From Lodderomyces elongisporus (taxonomy: Eukaryota > Ascomycota > Pichiomycetes > Serinales > Debaryomycetaceae), in NCBI RefSeq assembly GCF_030384665.1, contig NC_083677.1, positions 1,609,501 through 1,673,500 of the forward strand: 64,000 nucleotides of DNA, read 5' to 3'. Positions 29,301 through 40,089 of the stretch are shown piece after piece. Under the pieces are notes generated by a model. The model did no database searches, was not told the origin of the DNA, and saw only the letters and a program-made list of their open reading frames with translations. The first letter of the stretch is position 1. The number at the start of each line of letters is the position of its first letter. The position numbers and the translations under genes were made by a program.

Positions 29301-30190
29301 CAAAACCCATTTTATCTAGTACAATTACTGAAACGTTAGAAACGGATAATTCTAATCCTGAATATGAAGCGAAAAGCTTGTTTACAATCACATATGAAGG
29401 AACCAAAGTGGCTCTACTGAAACTGTCTGTTGCGACGTCGATTCAAAAGCCCGAATTTGTGACATTTGAGACATCGGTTATAACAAAACCATCTTCAGGT
29501 AATACTCCAAATAATCCTTCAAATGTTTCACAAACTAGTCGATTTGCCACTCCAAGAAGTTCCGTAATAACAAATACACAATCAAGTTCAGTTACATTAT
29601 CAGCAGAAAAAATTGGTACTGGTGCTGGTATTGGCACTAGTACTGGTATTGGTGCTGGTGTTGGTACTAGTACTGGTGTTGCTACTAGTGCAGGTGTTGG
29701 CGCTGGTGTTAGCCCGTCAAGTATTGGAACAGAAAGTGCTGCAATTACACTGCAGTTTGGTATTCCTGTGGTGGCGCCAGAGAATGTTGTTCCAACAAGC
29801 AACATAGCTTCCAATGAACAGACAAACGATGGTGATGCTAGCGAAACACAAAAGATTGCAACCACTACTGTTGCAACTGAATCTACAACCACCAACATAG
29901 GGACCCTACTGGGTACTGTCACAGTTGCTGATGAGAGCCGAGCAAATACTTCCATCAGTGATGTATCTACAATGATTTCTGCACAAACAGTTGGAGATTC
30001 TTCCATTATGTTGCTGTCACCAACATCATCATCATCATCATCATCTGCCCCTACTGGAGCTGCTGCAGAAGGGGTATCGTCCAGCACTGTGATTGTGGCT
30101 CCATCAAATGATGGGACCACAACAGTTCTTCACAACAGTATCGCTATTACTATCATCATTGGTTTTATTAATGTTGCTGTAATTCTTTAG
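26327..30190 (+). CDS. HYR/IFF-like GPI-anchored cell-wall adhesin, two exons
   Basis: Exons are 26327-26901 and 27064-30190. Joined, they encode 1233 residues. Residues 1-19 form a signal peptide. About 20-330 match the hyphally regulated cell-wall protein domain: ISNKGLISF, NAGEFYV, ITNTGSLCF, then GSGC formed across the splice, and a closing CICKPPPPVPG. A long Ser/Thr stalk follows, with about thirty TTES-type four-residue repeats and then more degenerate Ser/Thr-rich sequence. The C-terminus has SNDG and a hydrophobic tail ending FINVAVIL, a GPI-anchor signal. Such proteins are attached to wall glucan and mediate adhesion or mask the wall. Exon 1 has 575 bases, so the splice falls after codon position 2 and gives TGC (Cys). 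Confidence 0.9.
26902..27063 (+). other. Spliceosomal intron in the HYR-like adhesin gene
   Basis: The 162-base intron starts with GTATGT, has a perfect TACTAAC branch point at 27047-27053 and ends at TAG 27061-27063, ten bases later. Removing it joins two open frames exactly in phase and restores a GSGC motif expected in the domain. Without splicing, the frame reaches a stop at 26975-26977 and gives a 216-residue product without stalk or anchor. Confidence 0.92.
27529..27936 (+). repeat. 12-bp coding minisatellite encoding TTES repeats
   Basis: Tandem units of the type TCTACTACTGAG and CCACTACAGAAT encode Ser-Thr-Thr-Glu. About 34 units are near-perfect; degenerate units continue to about 28500. 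Third-position variants form small blocks, suggesting repeated slippage or unequal exchange. Confidence 0.92.
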
Positions 30191-30418
30191 CTGAAAGAGT
30201 TCATAGAGAGAAAGAACGAGTTACAAAGAAGCACTTCTATTTGAAGCTCCTTCTTTTGTTCTTCGTTGTTTTACAATTTGGTTTTTTTGTTTCTCTTTTT
30301 TTTTTCAAGCTTCTTGTTTTTAATATCGTGTGTACTTATTTATTCATCATTTTCGTTTATTAGATTCTCAAAGAGTAATACCAGATTACTAGAAAAGTAG
30401 GGGAAAAACAAACAAAAA

Positions 30419-32002
30419 TCAAACTTTATGTTCCAACTCTGTCTTGTCAAAGTCTTTATGATCGGCATCAGCTTTTTCAACAACACCAGTGGCGTACTTA
30501 TCGCCTTCTTCGTCATATTCGCCATCATCTTCATCCTCAACATCGTAAATACTGTACTCTTCATCTCTTTCTGCGTCCAAGTCGGCGCCTCTATTTTCGG
30601 GACCAATGAAAATAACAAACATTAAATAGATAATGACAGCAGCAATAAAAATAGCCATGGTTTTACCATAATCGTTGAGCTGTTCATTGATGGTAGCCTC
30701 TATAGTAGAACTTGCAGAGCTCACCAAATTACCCAATTGGTATGCGACACCAGCAATGAATGCCTTATACTGTGGAGGAGACAATTCCGACAAGTGGATT
30801 GGTACAACTGACCATGCACCTTGGATACCAAATTGCATGAAAAAGGCAGTCACCCACATTGGTTTGAATGCCCATGGATAGATAAAGGCACCGGCAATAA
30901 CGTTACCGCACAAAATTGCGGTTCTTCTACCAATAAAAGTAGACAAATGAGCAATAACAACACCACCAGCCAATGCACCCAAGTTTGCACAAACATTCAC
31001 CACGGTAGATCTGTCATCACCATAGTGGTATTGTTCCTTCATCATTGTTGGATACAAGTCTTGAGAACCGTGCGATGAAAAGTTAAATCCTGACATCATA
31101 AAGATCATGTACACAATGATCAACCAATAAGTCTTTAAAGCATTCTTGGCTTCACTCTTGAAGCTTGCCAATTTGGAGTTTTTCTTGATAGCATTGCGAT
31201 CTGCTCTAGCCTTTTGGCGTTGGTAACTATCGGTTTCTGGGAAACACAATCTCCAAACAACAATGATTACAGAAGCACCTGCTGAAAAGAAAAACATATT
31301 GTTCCATGTATGTTTGGTCCTTTCAAATGCTCTTTGGAAACAGACAGCCAACAAGTATCCAAATGCATAACCTTCTTGGAAAATACCCGATAAAACACCT
31401 CTTGCCTTTTTGGGAGCATCACCCAAGGCTTCAGCGGCACAGATACCAAAGATACCACCCATTGCAATACCAAATACAGCTCTAACACCCAAAAACTGTG
31501 CATAAGTCTTGACAAATCCTGTACCAATCTGGATGACAATCAATAGCGATAAATTGATAATGAATGGCCACTTTCTACCAAATTGATCACCAATGAAACC
31601 AAAGATGAGGGCACCAACAGTACGAAACATCAATACCAAGGTAATACCCCAAGTAATATCCTTGGTGGTAACACCAAATGACTCAGCCAAATTTGAGACA
31701 TTTAAACTTGTCAAGAAAAAGTCAAAAGCATCCATTGTCCAACACCAAAATGCCATAAAAAAATAATTCCATTGGTGAGCATTCATTTCAATCAATGGAT
31801 GGAAGGGATTAATAACTTCATACCAGCTGTATGATTTTAATTCATCCCAACCGACCCATAATGTTGTAACTCTTGTCTTGAAATAATTCTTGATAGCCCT
31901 CGAAGTGAATTGTGGTGGGTGGATAATATGTCTGTTGTGTTCTTCAACCACCTTTTCGCTATACGAGCGTACCGATGTCGTTGCAGATAAACCAGTAGTC
32001 AT
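30419..32002 (-). CDS. JEN-family monocarboxylate/dicarboxylate proton symporter
   Basis: The 527-residue protein belongs to the major facilitator superfamily, with about twelve membrane helices and cytosolic ends. JEN signatures are present: the N-terminal WNYFFMAFWCWTMDAFDFF helix, GDQFGRKWPF after helix 2 and the NFSSHGSQDLYPT motif that is diagnostic of the family. These permeases import lactate, pyruvate or succinate with protons at the plasma membrane and are usually induced on non-fermentable carbon. The C-terminal tail is acidic, with a lysine-containing end suited to ubiquitin control. I cannot separate JEN1 from JEN2 by eye. Confidence 0.92.
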   Translation of the reverse strand: MTTGLSATTSVRSYSEKVVEEHNRHIIHPPQFTSRAIKNYFKTRVTTLWVGWDELKSYSWYEVINPFHPLIEMNAHQWNYFFMAFWCWTMDAFDFFLTSLNVSNLAESFGVTTKDITWGITLVLMFRTVGALIFGFIGDQFGRKWPFIINLSLLIVIQIGTGFVKTYAQFLGVRAVFGIAMGGIFGICAAEALGDAPKKARGVLSGIFQEGYAFGYLLAVCFQRAFERTKHTWNNMFFFSAGASVIIVVWRLCFPETDSYQRQKARADRNAIKKNSKLASFKSEAKNALKTYWLIIVYMIFMMSGFNFSSHGSQDLYPTMMKEQYHYGDDRSTVVNVCANLGALAGGVVIAHLSTFIGRRTAILCGNVIAGAFIYPWAFKPMWVTAFFMQFGIQGAWSVVPIHLSELSPPQYKAFIAGVAYQLGNLVSSASSTIEATINEQLNDYGKTMAIFIAAVIIYLMFVIFIGPENRGADLDAERDEEYSIYDVEDEDDGEYDEEGDKYATGVVEKADADHKDFDKTELEHKV

Positions 32003-32266
32003 TTATGAAGGTTATTTTTTTTTTAGAACTGAATCAAGAATAATGCAAACCAAGCAGTAATTAATTAATCAATTAATGAATAAGAATAAAAGAACCCTTT
32101 TTTTTTCCTGATGATTGACCTTGCTAATCTGGTAAACAACAGAGACAAAACTATTGGTTTTGGTTATTCTTTCCTTTTCTTTTTCCTCTAAATGCATCAA
32201 CATACTTTACCAATCACTGGGACATTGCACCTTCTATTTAAATATTTGCAACTTTCTAATTAAATT

Positions 32267-32268
<2 letters not shown>

Positions 32269-32297
<29 letters not shown>
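32269..32297 (+). repeat. Poly(A) run of 29 bases
   Basis: An uninterrupted A homopolymer about 270 bases upstream of the JEN start codon. Such tracts exclude nucleosomes in yeast promoters. The exact length may be unreliable in an assembly. Confidence 0.85.
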
Positions 32298-32299
<2 letters not shown>

Positions 32300-32449
32300 A
32301 AAATAAGGAAAACCAAAACCACTCAATATTAACAAAGCAAAAGGTAATGGTAAGAAGTAAAAGGTATAAGGTAAAGGACTGCAGAGTTAAAAAAAAAAAA
32401 ATTTTAACTTTCGCAACTATATCTCCGGGCACCTTCCCCCACCCTCCAG

Positions 32450-32464
32450 TGAGTCACTGAGTCA
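32450..32464. promoter_or_regulatory. Two tandem TGAGTCA (Gcn4/AP-1 type) sites
   Basis: TGAGTCA occurs at 32450-32456 and again at 32458-32464, about 450 bases upstream of the JEN start. The 7-mer is the full consensus for Gcn4-like bZIP factors. Two adjacent copies are less likely by chance than one, but the regulator is not shown. Confidence 0.4.
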
Positions 32465-35400
32465 ATGCCTCTTCTATTGTCTTTTCCTTATCAAGACAGT
32501 CCCAACAATAAAATGATTGGTCGGAGCAATTTATTGTTGTGGGGATGAAGATGGCTTAAAATTTGAGATCCTATTGTTCTGTATGAGTCCTCCCCTCCTT
32601 CTTGCCACTTCTCTTTCTGTCTTCTTTCTCTCTTCCCTCTCTTCCCAATATACCTTCTCCTCCTCCCCCCAATCTCTGCATGTACATTACCGCGGCAGAA
32701 CACAAAAATAATTTTCGGAGTACACTTAGCCATATGAAACATGCCATGGTTATGCAGCTTAGCCAAAAAAAAAAAAAATTTCAGTCTTACACACAATTAA
32801 GGATATAAAAAAAAAAAAATGGAATCAAGACAGAAGACATAACAATGCAGAGCAAAACCAACCTTTATAGAGAATGAAAGTGCAAGGAATGTTAAATGAA
32901 AATGAAAAAGAAATAGAAAATGAAAAAGAAAAACCATAGAAAATGGTTTGTTTGTACTTTGTCTGCCAATTGAAAATATAATCTTGTAGGGTGGGGAACA
33001 AAAAATAAAATTCCGTTCGTTAGTCAGCCCTGTTCCGGAGAGTTTCCATTGGTTGTAGAAAACTTCTTTTTTTTTTGGTAGAAAGTAACAACAACAAAAA
33101 CAACAACAGGACTAGAGTAGGCCGCGTCTATGCTTTTCCTACTATGACAACAATACAACTTTTTTTAAAATTTATCTTAAGCTTTTCGTTTTTTTTTATC
33201 AAAGTAACACTTTTATCTTTATCATGAAATTCTCCCGGAATGAAAACAAAACGGTTAATGAATTATCCTTTTTTTTTTTGGTGCTTAAACTTCAACACTT
33301 GAAGAATTAGCGCGATAAGAATGAATACTGGTTTCAAACGTTTCGAATGTCACGTTGTTGCTTTATTCAGGGAGGGGAAAGTCTTCTCTATGCAGAACCT
33401 TTGCAATTTTTCGTAAAAAGGAAAAGGTGAATTTTCAACATAGTTCAGAGTTGCAAGTCAGTTTGTTGGGGAATGGTTATCGATATGCTCCAAAAGTGAA
33501 AGCAAAATAGAAAAAAAAAAAGAAAACGCCAAAATAAAATAAAAAAAAAACATAAAAAATAATGAAAAATCCCTCATGTGGTATAAACAGTTGAGATGTG
33601 TGTAATAGTACATTATTCACTCATTCGTCTCTTTGCTCAATACTTGTGGGGTCTTGATTCAAGTCTTGCATGTTGCTTTTGCAAAAAAAAGAACAAAAAA
33701 AAAAATACTAGCTCAATTTTAAAAAGTTCAGAAAAGGTTGAAGATTACTCTCATAGATATTGGAAAGCAACTTCTCCACGGGTAAACTACTATCCTCGGT
33801 CTCAGCAATTTGTTCTTCATTTTTGATACACTATAAGAGACCACTTCAGATTTGCTTCCATAATATCTCTTTACTTTATATTTTTTGCTATTCTTTTGTT
33901 TTTGTTTCTGTTCTTGTTCTTGTTCCTATTCTTACTTTTTGTTAGCTTATATCGCTCAATGCAAAAGGCAAATTCTATGGTGCATGTAAAGATTAGTTAG
34001 GTGTTCCCCCACGCTAATGCAGCAGCAGTTGGCAAGTGGGCTTAGTTTTGGAAATTTCAATAAATCAGATTGCACAAACGTAAATTTTTTTTTTGTGTGT
34101 TCAAGATTGTACTCGTCACGTGATTGTATTTCGTTGTTGAGTATATTGAAGTTGCCTGGTTGGTGTTGCTTGCAAGATTATGGGGAAAGACCATACGAAT
34201 AGTTATACCAAACATTTCTGCACTCCACATTATAGAACAAAAGGACTTTACACATTAACCCGGGACCCTTTTGGCTTCTCCGGGTACGGCTTATCAACAG
34301 TTGTTATCCCTGTTATTGTTGTTGTTGTCTTTTCAATTAAAAACTTAATCTGTGAAAATGTGGAGAAGAAGACAAAACAATGGAAAAGGAGGTGTAATTT
34401 AATGTCTTGTGGGGTGGTTGGGCTATTTTTAAAGCCTTTTTTCTGGTATAATTTGGCGACTTTGTTTAGAACACTCTCTTTCCAACCATTCAATCATGCT
34501 ACATCAAACATCTAACACTGTATGTAGTGAAATTAAAAAAAACCCTATTGGTGTTGCTGTTGATGTTTGTTAAGAAAGTTGCTGAGTAAAATATGATAAG
34601 ATCATCACTAGGCAAAGTAATTTGCATCTCAGTTTGATCTAAGTAAGATTTTAATAAAACCTTGACTAGTTATTGGAAAAGGAATAATAGAGGTAGAGGT
34701 TAATTGCTTCGTCATTAACTTCCACTAGTTAAAATCGAGAATTTAAAAATCATGAACATCAAATGTGTGCATATGTTCATAGTCACAAGATCAGGATCAC
34801 GTGCCTACCAGTGTAATACTTGTCAACTATATCAATCCTTTGATATCTCAATCAAATTTTTATACAATATTTTCCCCCACCCCCTCCACCAATTTTTTAT
34901 TTGTTTTCGGTTGGCTCCGTGGTATATTGCCAAACCCATATAAAAAAAGGAATTAATATGAAAGACAAGCTACTTTAAAAAAATCACATGAAAAAGACAA
35001 TTAGCATCACCAATACACCGAGGGTAATACCGGCAAACTGCTTGTATCAACAACTTTCGTGATATGAATATTCATGTTTATTTTATTTCATCTTTTTTGC
35101 TGCTAAGAAAGCATCTACCAGAAAGGATATTACGACTCCAGAATAATTGAAAGAGAAACAGACGAAAAAAAAAACACCCAATTCAAAATTTTAATGTGCA
35201 AAAGAAAAATACAAAAAGAACTAATTCATTTACAAGAGATTCTTCCAGGGTTTACGAGAACTTCTCCGGGCATGCCTTTCTAGTCAAGAGATCTGTTTTG
35301 CTGATAATAATTTATTATTTTTTTTTCTCCTTTTTTCATCTGGTTTGCTGACTCTACTGTTTGCAAAATCAGATAATAAACTTTTCAAAGTCTACTAAAA

Positions 35401-36780
35401 GGGATTTGTTAAAGCCAAGGTTTATTCCAAAATTTCATATATAATAAAATGTGCACGAAACTACCTCGCTAAACATTAAACCTGATAGAGAACAAAACCA
35501 AATCGATTTATAAGCACACTACTTCTTGCTTGCAGGTTTCTGCATCCTAGATTCATTCCTTCTTCCCTTCCTTTCTTTCTTTTCTTTCGTTTTTTTTTCC
35601 TTCTTTCTCGTTTTTTCTTGCTTTTTCGTTTCTTCTTGCTTTTGTTCAACTAAAAACAACACAAGAAATATAACAACATCGAAGAATGTTCTTGGGACTA
35701 ATGGTGCGTTCTGCTGCAGATAAGTGACACCATGTACTTTACGAAAGACTCACGAATGCTAGGGTTGAATAATTATATTTGGAAACAGACAAATGATGCT
35801 GTTAGAGCAAATTTAGTTGGGTGGTTAAAATTAAAAGAAATAATAAAGATGGTATAATACTTGCGAAATCAGATCATAAAATATCCTTCCGATTTATTCC
35901 TAGTACTTGTATGCTTTTTAGGTTTACCTATGTTGAAAAAGAAATAAAAAGAGAAAAAATAGAAAAAAGAACTTCCGATTTTGCATACATTGAGTTTAAC
36001 CTTTATCCCTAACATTGATCAATTCTGATAATTAATCATCTGAAGATACCGAAGAATTGATTGACCACATCTGTGGTGTACTTAATCTCAGTGATGGTCA
36101 AAAAGACAAAAAGAAGAAAAGAAGAAAGACAAAAAGAAAACAAAGAAAAAAATTAAGAAAAGAACAACATCTAACCAGAACGGTCTCAAATTAGCAAATG
36201 CGTTATTTTCCCTTGAAAACCAAGAAAATTTTCACAACGCGTTGTGTGTTATTCCTTCAATCCGATGCTATTATACTGCTACTATAGCATTGAGTCATAT
36301 GAAAAAGAAAGAATTATGTCGAAATAATATTGTGAATTTCCATTTAGTTGGGTTCTTGCTTTTATATTTTTGAAAATTATTTTCAGTTCACCAAAACGGT
36401 TTCTTTATACCACCCGATGGTCTCATTTTCACCATTACCATTACCACCACTCTTTTCAGATTTCACGACTTTCTATTGGTTTTTAAGTATAAAGTGGACT
36501 TTTTCTTGAGTCTTTTCCGTATAAAAATCAAAATTGAATTATAATTTTACAAAAGAGTATACATCGTGTGATCTCGATTTTTGCTTAGATTCATAGACAT
36601 TCAAGTATAAAAATGTTTGAAATCCTTTTCATATCCTTCCATCACGTTTTGGCATTGTATGTTAAAAGCTTGTGAATAAAACAGAATATTGGCAGAAAAG
36701 AATCTCCATTTTCTTTTTTTTTTGTCCTTTCCCCATTGTCATCAACGCCGTCATCATTGAATAGATATCATTCAATATCA

Positions 36781-39700
36781 ATGTTATTTCAAATAATCCA
36801 GGCGCTTGTCCTTTTGTCCATCGTTAAGGCTGCCAAAGTCAGCAATGTTTTTCAAAGCTTCGATAGCCTCACTTGGCAAAAAGCAGGAAACTATGTATAT
36901 AAAACACCCGCAGCCCCTAGTTGGATTGCTCAGTTGTCGTGGAAAATTTTGGGCTCAAACGTTCAAGCCGGTGACTCATTCACATTGCATATGCCTTGTG
37001 TCTTTAAGTTCACCACTAATTCGGCTGGTGTCAGTTTAGCTGTTGGCGATACCGTGTATGCTACATGTAATTTCGCTCCTGGTGATTTGGTTGTTGCTTA
37101 CTCTGAATTGCAATGTGTTGCAACAAGCAATGTCAAAGCAAGCACTAATGCTTATGGTACAGTTAGTTTCCCATTGACTTTTAATACTGGTAGTTCCGCC
37201 AATAAAGTTGACCTTGAGGCTTCAAAATGCTTTACCGCAGGAAACAATAGGGTCACTTTTACCGATGGAGGGAATCCTCTCAGCATACAAGTCGATTTTG
37301 AAGGCGGTTCAGGCATTAATTACCAAATGGGAATTGGAACCGATTCCATTGTTGTTTCCAATCGTGTTGTTCCTACATTAAATAAGCAACAGTTGTATCT
37401 TCTTGGAGGAAATTGTTCGAATGGCTACACTAGTGGTACCTTGGGCATTTCAGTTACCTCTGGACTGATTGATTGTCTGACAGTTCATGCTGCAATCACT
37501 AACTTTGTCAATGCTTGGTACTATCCAACTTTGGCATCGCCTTTTGAATACACCAGTGATTGCAACACTGAGAGGTTTACAATTAACTACTCCAATATAC
37601 CAGCAGGTTATAGACCATATATTGATCTTCTTGTTCTGGTGGCCACGGGTAGTCCATTAGGAACTGTTTTTACCAATCAGTATAGATGCTCAAACAGACC
37701 AAACACTATTGATAGCTCGATGGCGCTTACATGGAGTCCATATAACAATAACCAAATCGGCTCCAATGGTGAAGAGGTTGTTGTGACAACAAAGACTTAT
37801 TATGGATCAACAACTGCTGTAACCACTTTACCATTCAGTTCTGGTATTGATAAGACAAAAACGATTGTTGTTGATGTGCCTATTCCCACTACAACTGCAT
37901 TTGAAAAGATTTGTGCTTCTAGTAAATCTTTTGAGACCATTAAAGCAACACCAGGTGCCACAGCTACAATCATTGAGTATGTTCCAGATGTGTCATTGTG
38001 TCCTCTTCCCAGCTCGAGCAGTGAAGAAATATCATCTAGTGAAGAGCCAACTTCAAGTCAGGATTCTTCCTCGAGTGAAGAGCTAACTTCTAGTGAAGAG
38101 CCAACTCCAAGTCAGGATTCTTTTTCGAGTGAACCGCCATCTTCAAGCGAAGAACCAACTTCAAGCGAAGAGCCAACTTCAAGCGAAGAACCAACTTCAA
38201 GCGAAGAGCCAACTTCAAGCGAAGAACCAATATCAAGCGAAGAACCAACTTCAAGTGAAAAACCAACTTCAAGTGAAAAACCAACTTCAAGTGAGGATTC
38301 TTCCTCGAGTGAACCGCCATCTTCAAGTGAAAAACCAACATCAAGTGAGGAGTTGTCCTCTAGTGAAGACACAACTTCAAGTGAGGAACCATTCTCTACT
38401 GATTATTCTACTTCTAACGAAGAGATAATTTCCAGTGAGAAACCAACTTTGAACGAGGAACCAAGTTCAAGTGAGGATTTGTCCTCAAGTGAAGAGCCAA
38501 TTTCTAGTGAAGACACAACTTCTAGTGAGGAACCATTCTCTACTGATTATTCTACTTCTAACGAAGAGATAATATCCAGTGAAGAGCCAACTTCGAGTGA
38601 GGATTTGTCCTCCAGTGAAGAACCAGCTTCAAGCGAAGAACCAACTTCAAGCGAGGACTTTTCCTTTAGCATAGGACCAGTGTCAAGTGAGGTAACAGTA
38701 TCAAGCGAGGTAACAGTGTCAAGTGAGGTAACAGTGTCAAGTGAGGAACCAGCTTCAAGCGAAGAACCAACTTCAAGCGAGGACTTTTCCTTTAGCATAG
38801 GACCAGTGTCAAGTGAGGTCACAGTGTCAAGTGAGGAACCAGCTTCAAGCGAAGAACCAACTTCAAGCGAGGACTTTTCCTTTAGCATAGGACCAGTGTC
38901 AAGTGAGGTCACAGTGTCAAGTGAGGAACCAGCTTCAAGCGAAGAACCAACTTCAAGCGAGGACTTTTCCTTTAGCATAGGACCAGTGTCAAGTGAGGTC
39001 ACAGTGTCAAGTGAGGTACCAGTGTCAAGCGAAGAACCAACTTCAAGCGAGGACTTTTCCTTTAGCATAGGACCAGTTTCAAGTGTGGTAACAATGTCAA
39101 GTGAGGAACCAACTTCAAGTAAAGAGCCAACTTCAAGTGAGGACTCTTCCTTTAGCATAGGACCAGTGTCAAGTGAGGTAACAACTTCAAGTGAGGACTT
39201 TTCCTTTAGCATAGGACCAGTTTCAAGTGAGGTCACAGTGTCAAGTGAGGTACCAACTTCAAATGAAAAGCCAACGTCAAGCGAGAAACCAACTTCAAGT
39301 GAGGTAACAGTGTCAAGTGAAGAGCCAACTTTTAGCGAAGAATTAACTTCAAGTGAGGAAACTACTTTTAGTGAGGAACCTATTACGTGTGATGAGTCTA
39401 CTAATTGCAAGGGGCCAACCTCTAGTGAGGAACCAACTTCAAGTAAAAATAATAATAATGTCGATACTTCTCCTGACAAAAAAACAACTTGTAGTGGTGA
39501 GTCAACTACAAGTAAGGAATCTATTGTTTGTGAAGATGCAACTATTTGTGAAGAGCCAACCACAGTACAGAATCCAACTTTAGATACGGCAAGAACAACT
39601 TCAAGCTGTCAACCACCAGTTTCCTCTTTATCGACTACAACATCCCGTCAACACACCAAACCTGGTGCTAAAACTAGTGCTGACACCAAAACTACAACTA

Positions 39701-40089
39701 CAACTAAAACTAAAACTACAACTACAACCAAACCTAGCACTAAAACTTTAGCTAATGGTGCTAAACCTACTAAAGTACCAGGTGGCAAAAGTAGTGCTCC
39801 ATTGACTGCTAGTAAAAAGGGTGGAAAGGAAACTATTTTGAAATCCTTGACTGGTAGTAGTCTCAGTACCACCACCACTACTACTATATCATTGCGTTCT
39901 GCATCAAAGTCGGCTGTTTCTAGTATTTCTACTGGGGCTTTTATAGATGTTGCTTCTGCTGCTGCTTCTATAGATGCTGTTTCTGCTGCTTCTTCTTCTT
40001 TTTCAATTTCTTTTATGCAGTTTACCAAATGGACTGATTTGTGGTTTGTGTCTATGGTTGTTGTTGTTGTTGCTACTGTGTGTATTTGA
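36781..40089 (+). CDS. ALS-like GPI-anchored adhesin with a Ser/Glu repeat stalk
   Basis: The first ATG (36781) gives 1102 residues. A signal peptide (about 1-18) precedes an ALS N-terminal adhesion domain (about 19-330). All eight Cys of the fold are present (MPCVFKF, ATCNF, LQCV, SKCFTAG, GGNCSNGYTSGT, IDC, SDCNTE, YRCSN). The Lys of MPCVFKF, equivalent to the peptide-pocket Lys of Als3, is kept. TAVTTLPFSSGIDKTKTI marks the following T region. The usual 36-residue Thr-rich ALS repeats are absent; residues about 410-900 are SSEEPT-type repeats, then a Thr/Lys-rich part and a hydrophobic GPI signal at the C-terminus. A CTG after IDC would encode the expected Ser. Role inferred: peptide-binding cell adhesion. 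Confidence 0.92.
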   Translation: MLFQIIQALVLLSIVKAAKVSNVFQSFDSLTWQKAGNYVYKTPAAPSWIAQLSWKILGSNVQAGDSFTLHMPCVFKFTTNSAGVSLAVGDTVYATCNFAPGDLVVAYSELQCVATSNVKASTNAYGTVSFPLTFNTGSSANKVDLEASKCFTAGNNRVTFTDGGNPLSIQVDFEGGSGINYQMGIGTDSIVVSNRVVPTLNKQQLYLLGGNCSNGYTSGTLGISVTSGLIDCLTVHAAITNFVNAWYYPTLASPFEYTSDCNTERFTINYSNIPAGYRPYIDLLVLVATGSPLGTVFTNQYRCSNRPNTIDSSMALTWSPYNNNQIGSNGEEVVVTTKTYYGSTTAVTTLPFSSGIDKTKTIVVDVPIPTTTAFEKICASSKSFETIKATPGATATIIEYVPDVSLCPLPSSSSEEISSSEEPTSSQDSSSSEELTSSEEPTPSQDSFSSEPPSSSEEPTSSEEPTSSEEPTSSEEPTSSEEPISSEEPTSSEKPTSSEKPTSSEDSSSSEPPSSSEKPTSSEELSSSEDTTSSEEPFSTDYSTSNEEIISSEKPTLNEEPSSSEDLSSSEEPISSEDTTSSEEPFSTDYSTSNEEIISSEEPTSSEDLSSSEEPASSEEPTSSEDFSFSIGPVSSEVTVSSEVTVSSEVTVSSEEPASSEEPTSSEDFSFSIGPVSSEVTVSSEEPASSEEPTSSEDFSFSIGPVSSEVTVSSEEPASSEEPTSSEDFSFSIGPVSSEVTVSSEVPVSSEEPTSSEDFSFSIGPVSSVVTMSSEEPTSSKEPTSSEDSSFSIGPVSSEVTTSSEDFSFSIGPVSSEVTVSSEVPTSNEKPTSSEKPTSSEVTVSSEEPTFSEELTSSEETTFSEEPITCDESTNCKGPTSSEEPTSSKNNNNVDTSPDKKTTCSGESTTSKESIVCEDATICEEPTTVQNPTLDTARTTSSCQPPVSSLSTTTSRQHTKPGAKTSADTKTTTTTKTKTTTTTKPSTKTLANGAKPTKVPGGKSSAPLTASKKGGKETILKSLTGSSLSTTTTTTISLRSASKSAVSSISTGAFIDVASAAASIDAVSAASSSFSISFMQFTKWTDLWFVSMVVVVVATVCI
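38030..39470 (+). repeat. Ser/Glu-rich coding repeats, with a 90-bp higher-order unit
   Basis: The basic unit is about 18 bases encoding SSEEPT, in varied forms. Within it a 90-base unit, encoding a 30-residue block that includes EDFSFSIGPVSSEVTVSSE, recurs near-identically from 38749, 38839 and 38929, with partial copies from 38623 and after 39019. The near identity implies recent expansion. Confidence 0.9.

Larger units (their letters stand above)
32003..36780. other. Very long intergenic region between the JEN gene and the ALS-like gene
   Basis: About 4.8 kb without a credible gene, shared by the divergent JEN and ALS-like promoters. It contains a 29-base A run (32269-32297), other homopolymers, two tandem TGAGTCA sites (32450-32464) and TCACGTG motifs near 34116 and 34796. 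An ATG-initiated 111-codon frame at 34180-34515 is low-complexity and is not supported. Confidence 0.55.

Noticed and set aside
34180..34515. ATG-initiated 111-codon open frame
   Set aside because: It has no recognisable domain, and its composition matches random AT-rich DNA. It sits alone in a long promoter region.
38547..39563. 338-codon frame on the - strand opposite the ALS-like stalk
   Set aside because: It is produced by the stop-free complement of the SSEEPT repeats and has no independent domain or start context.
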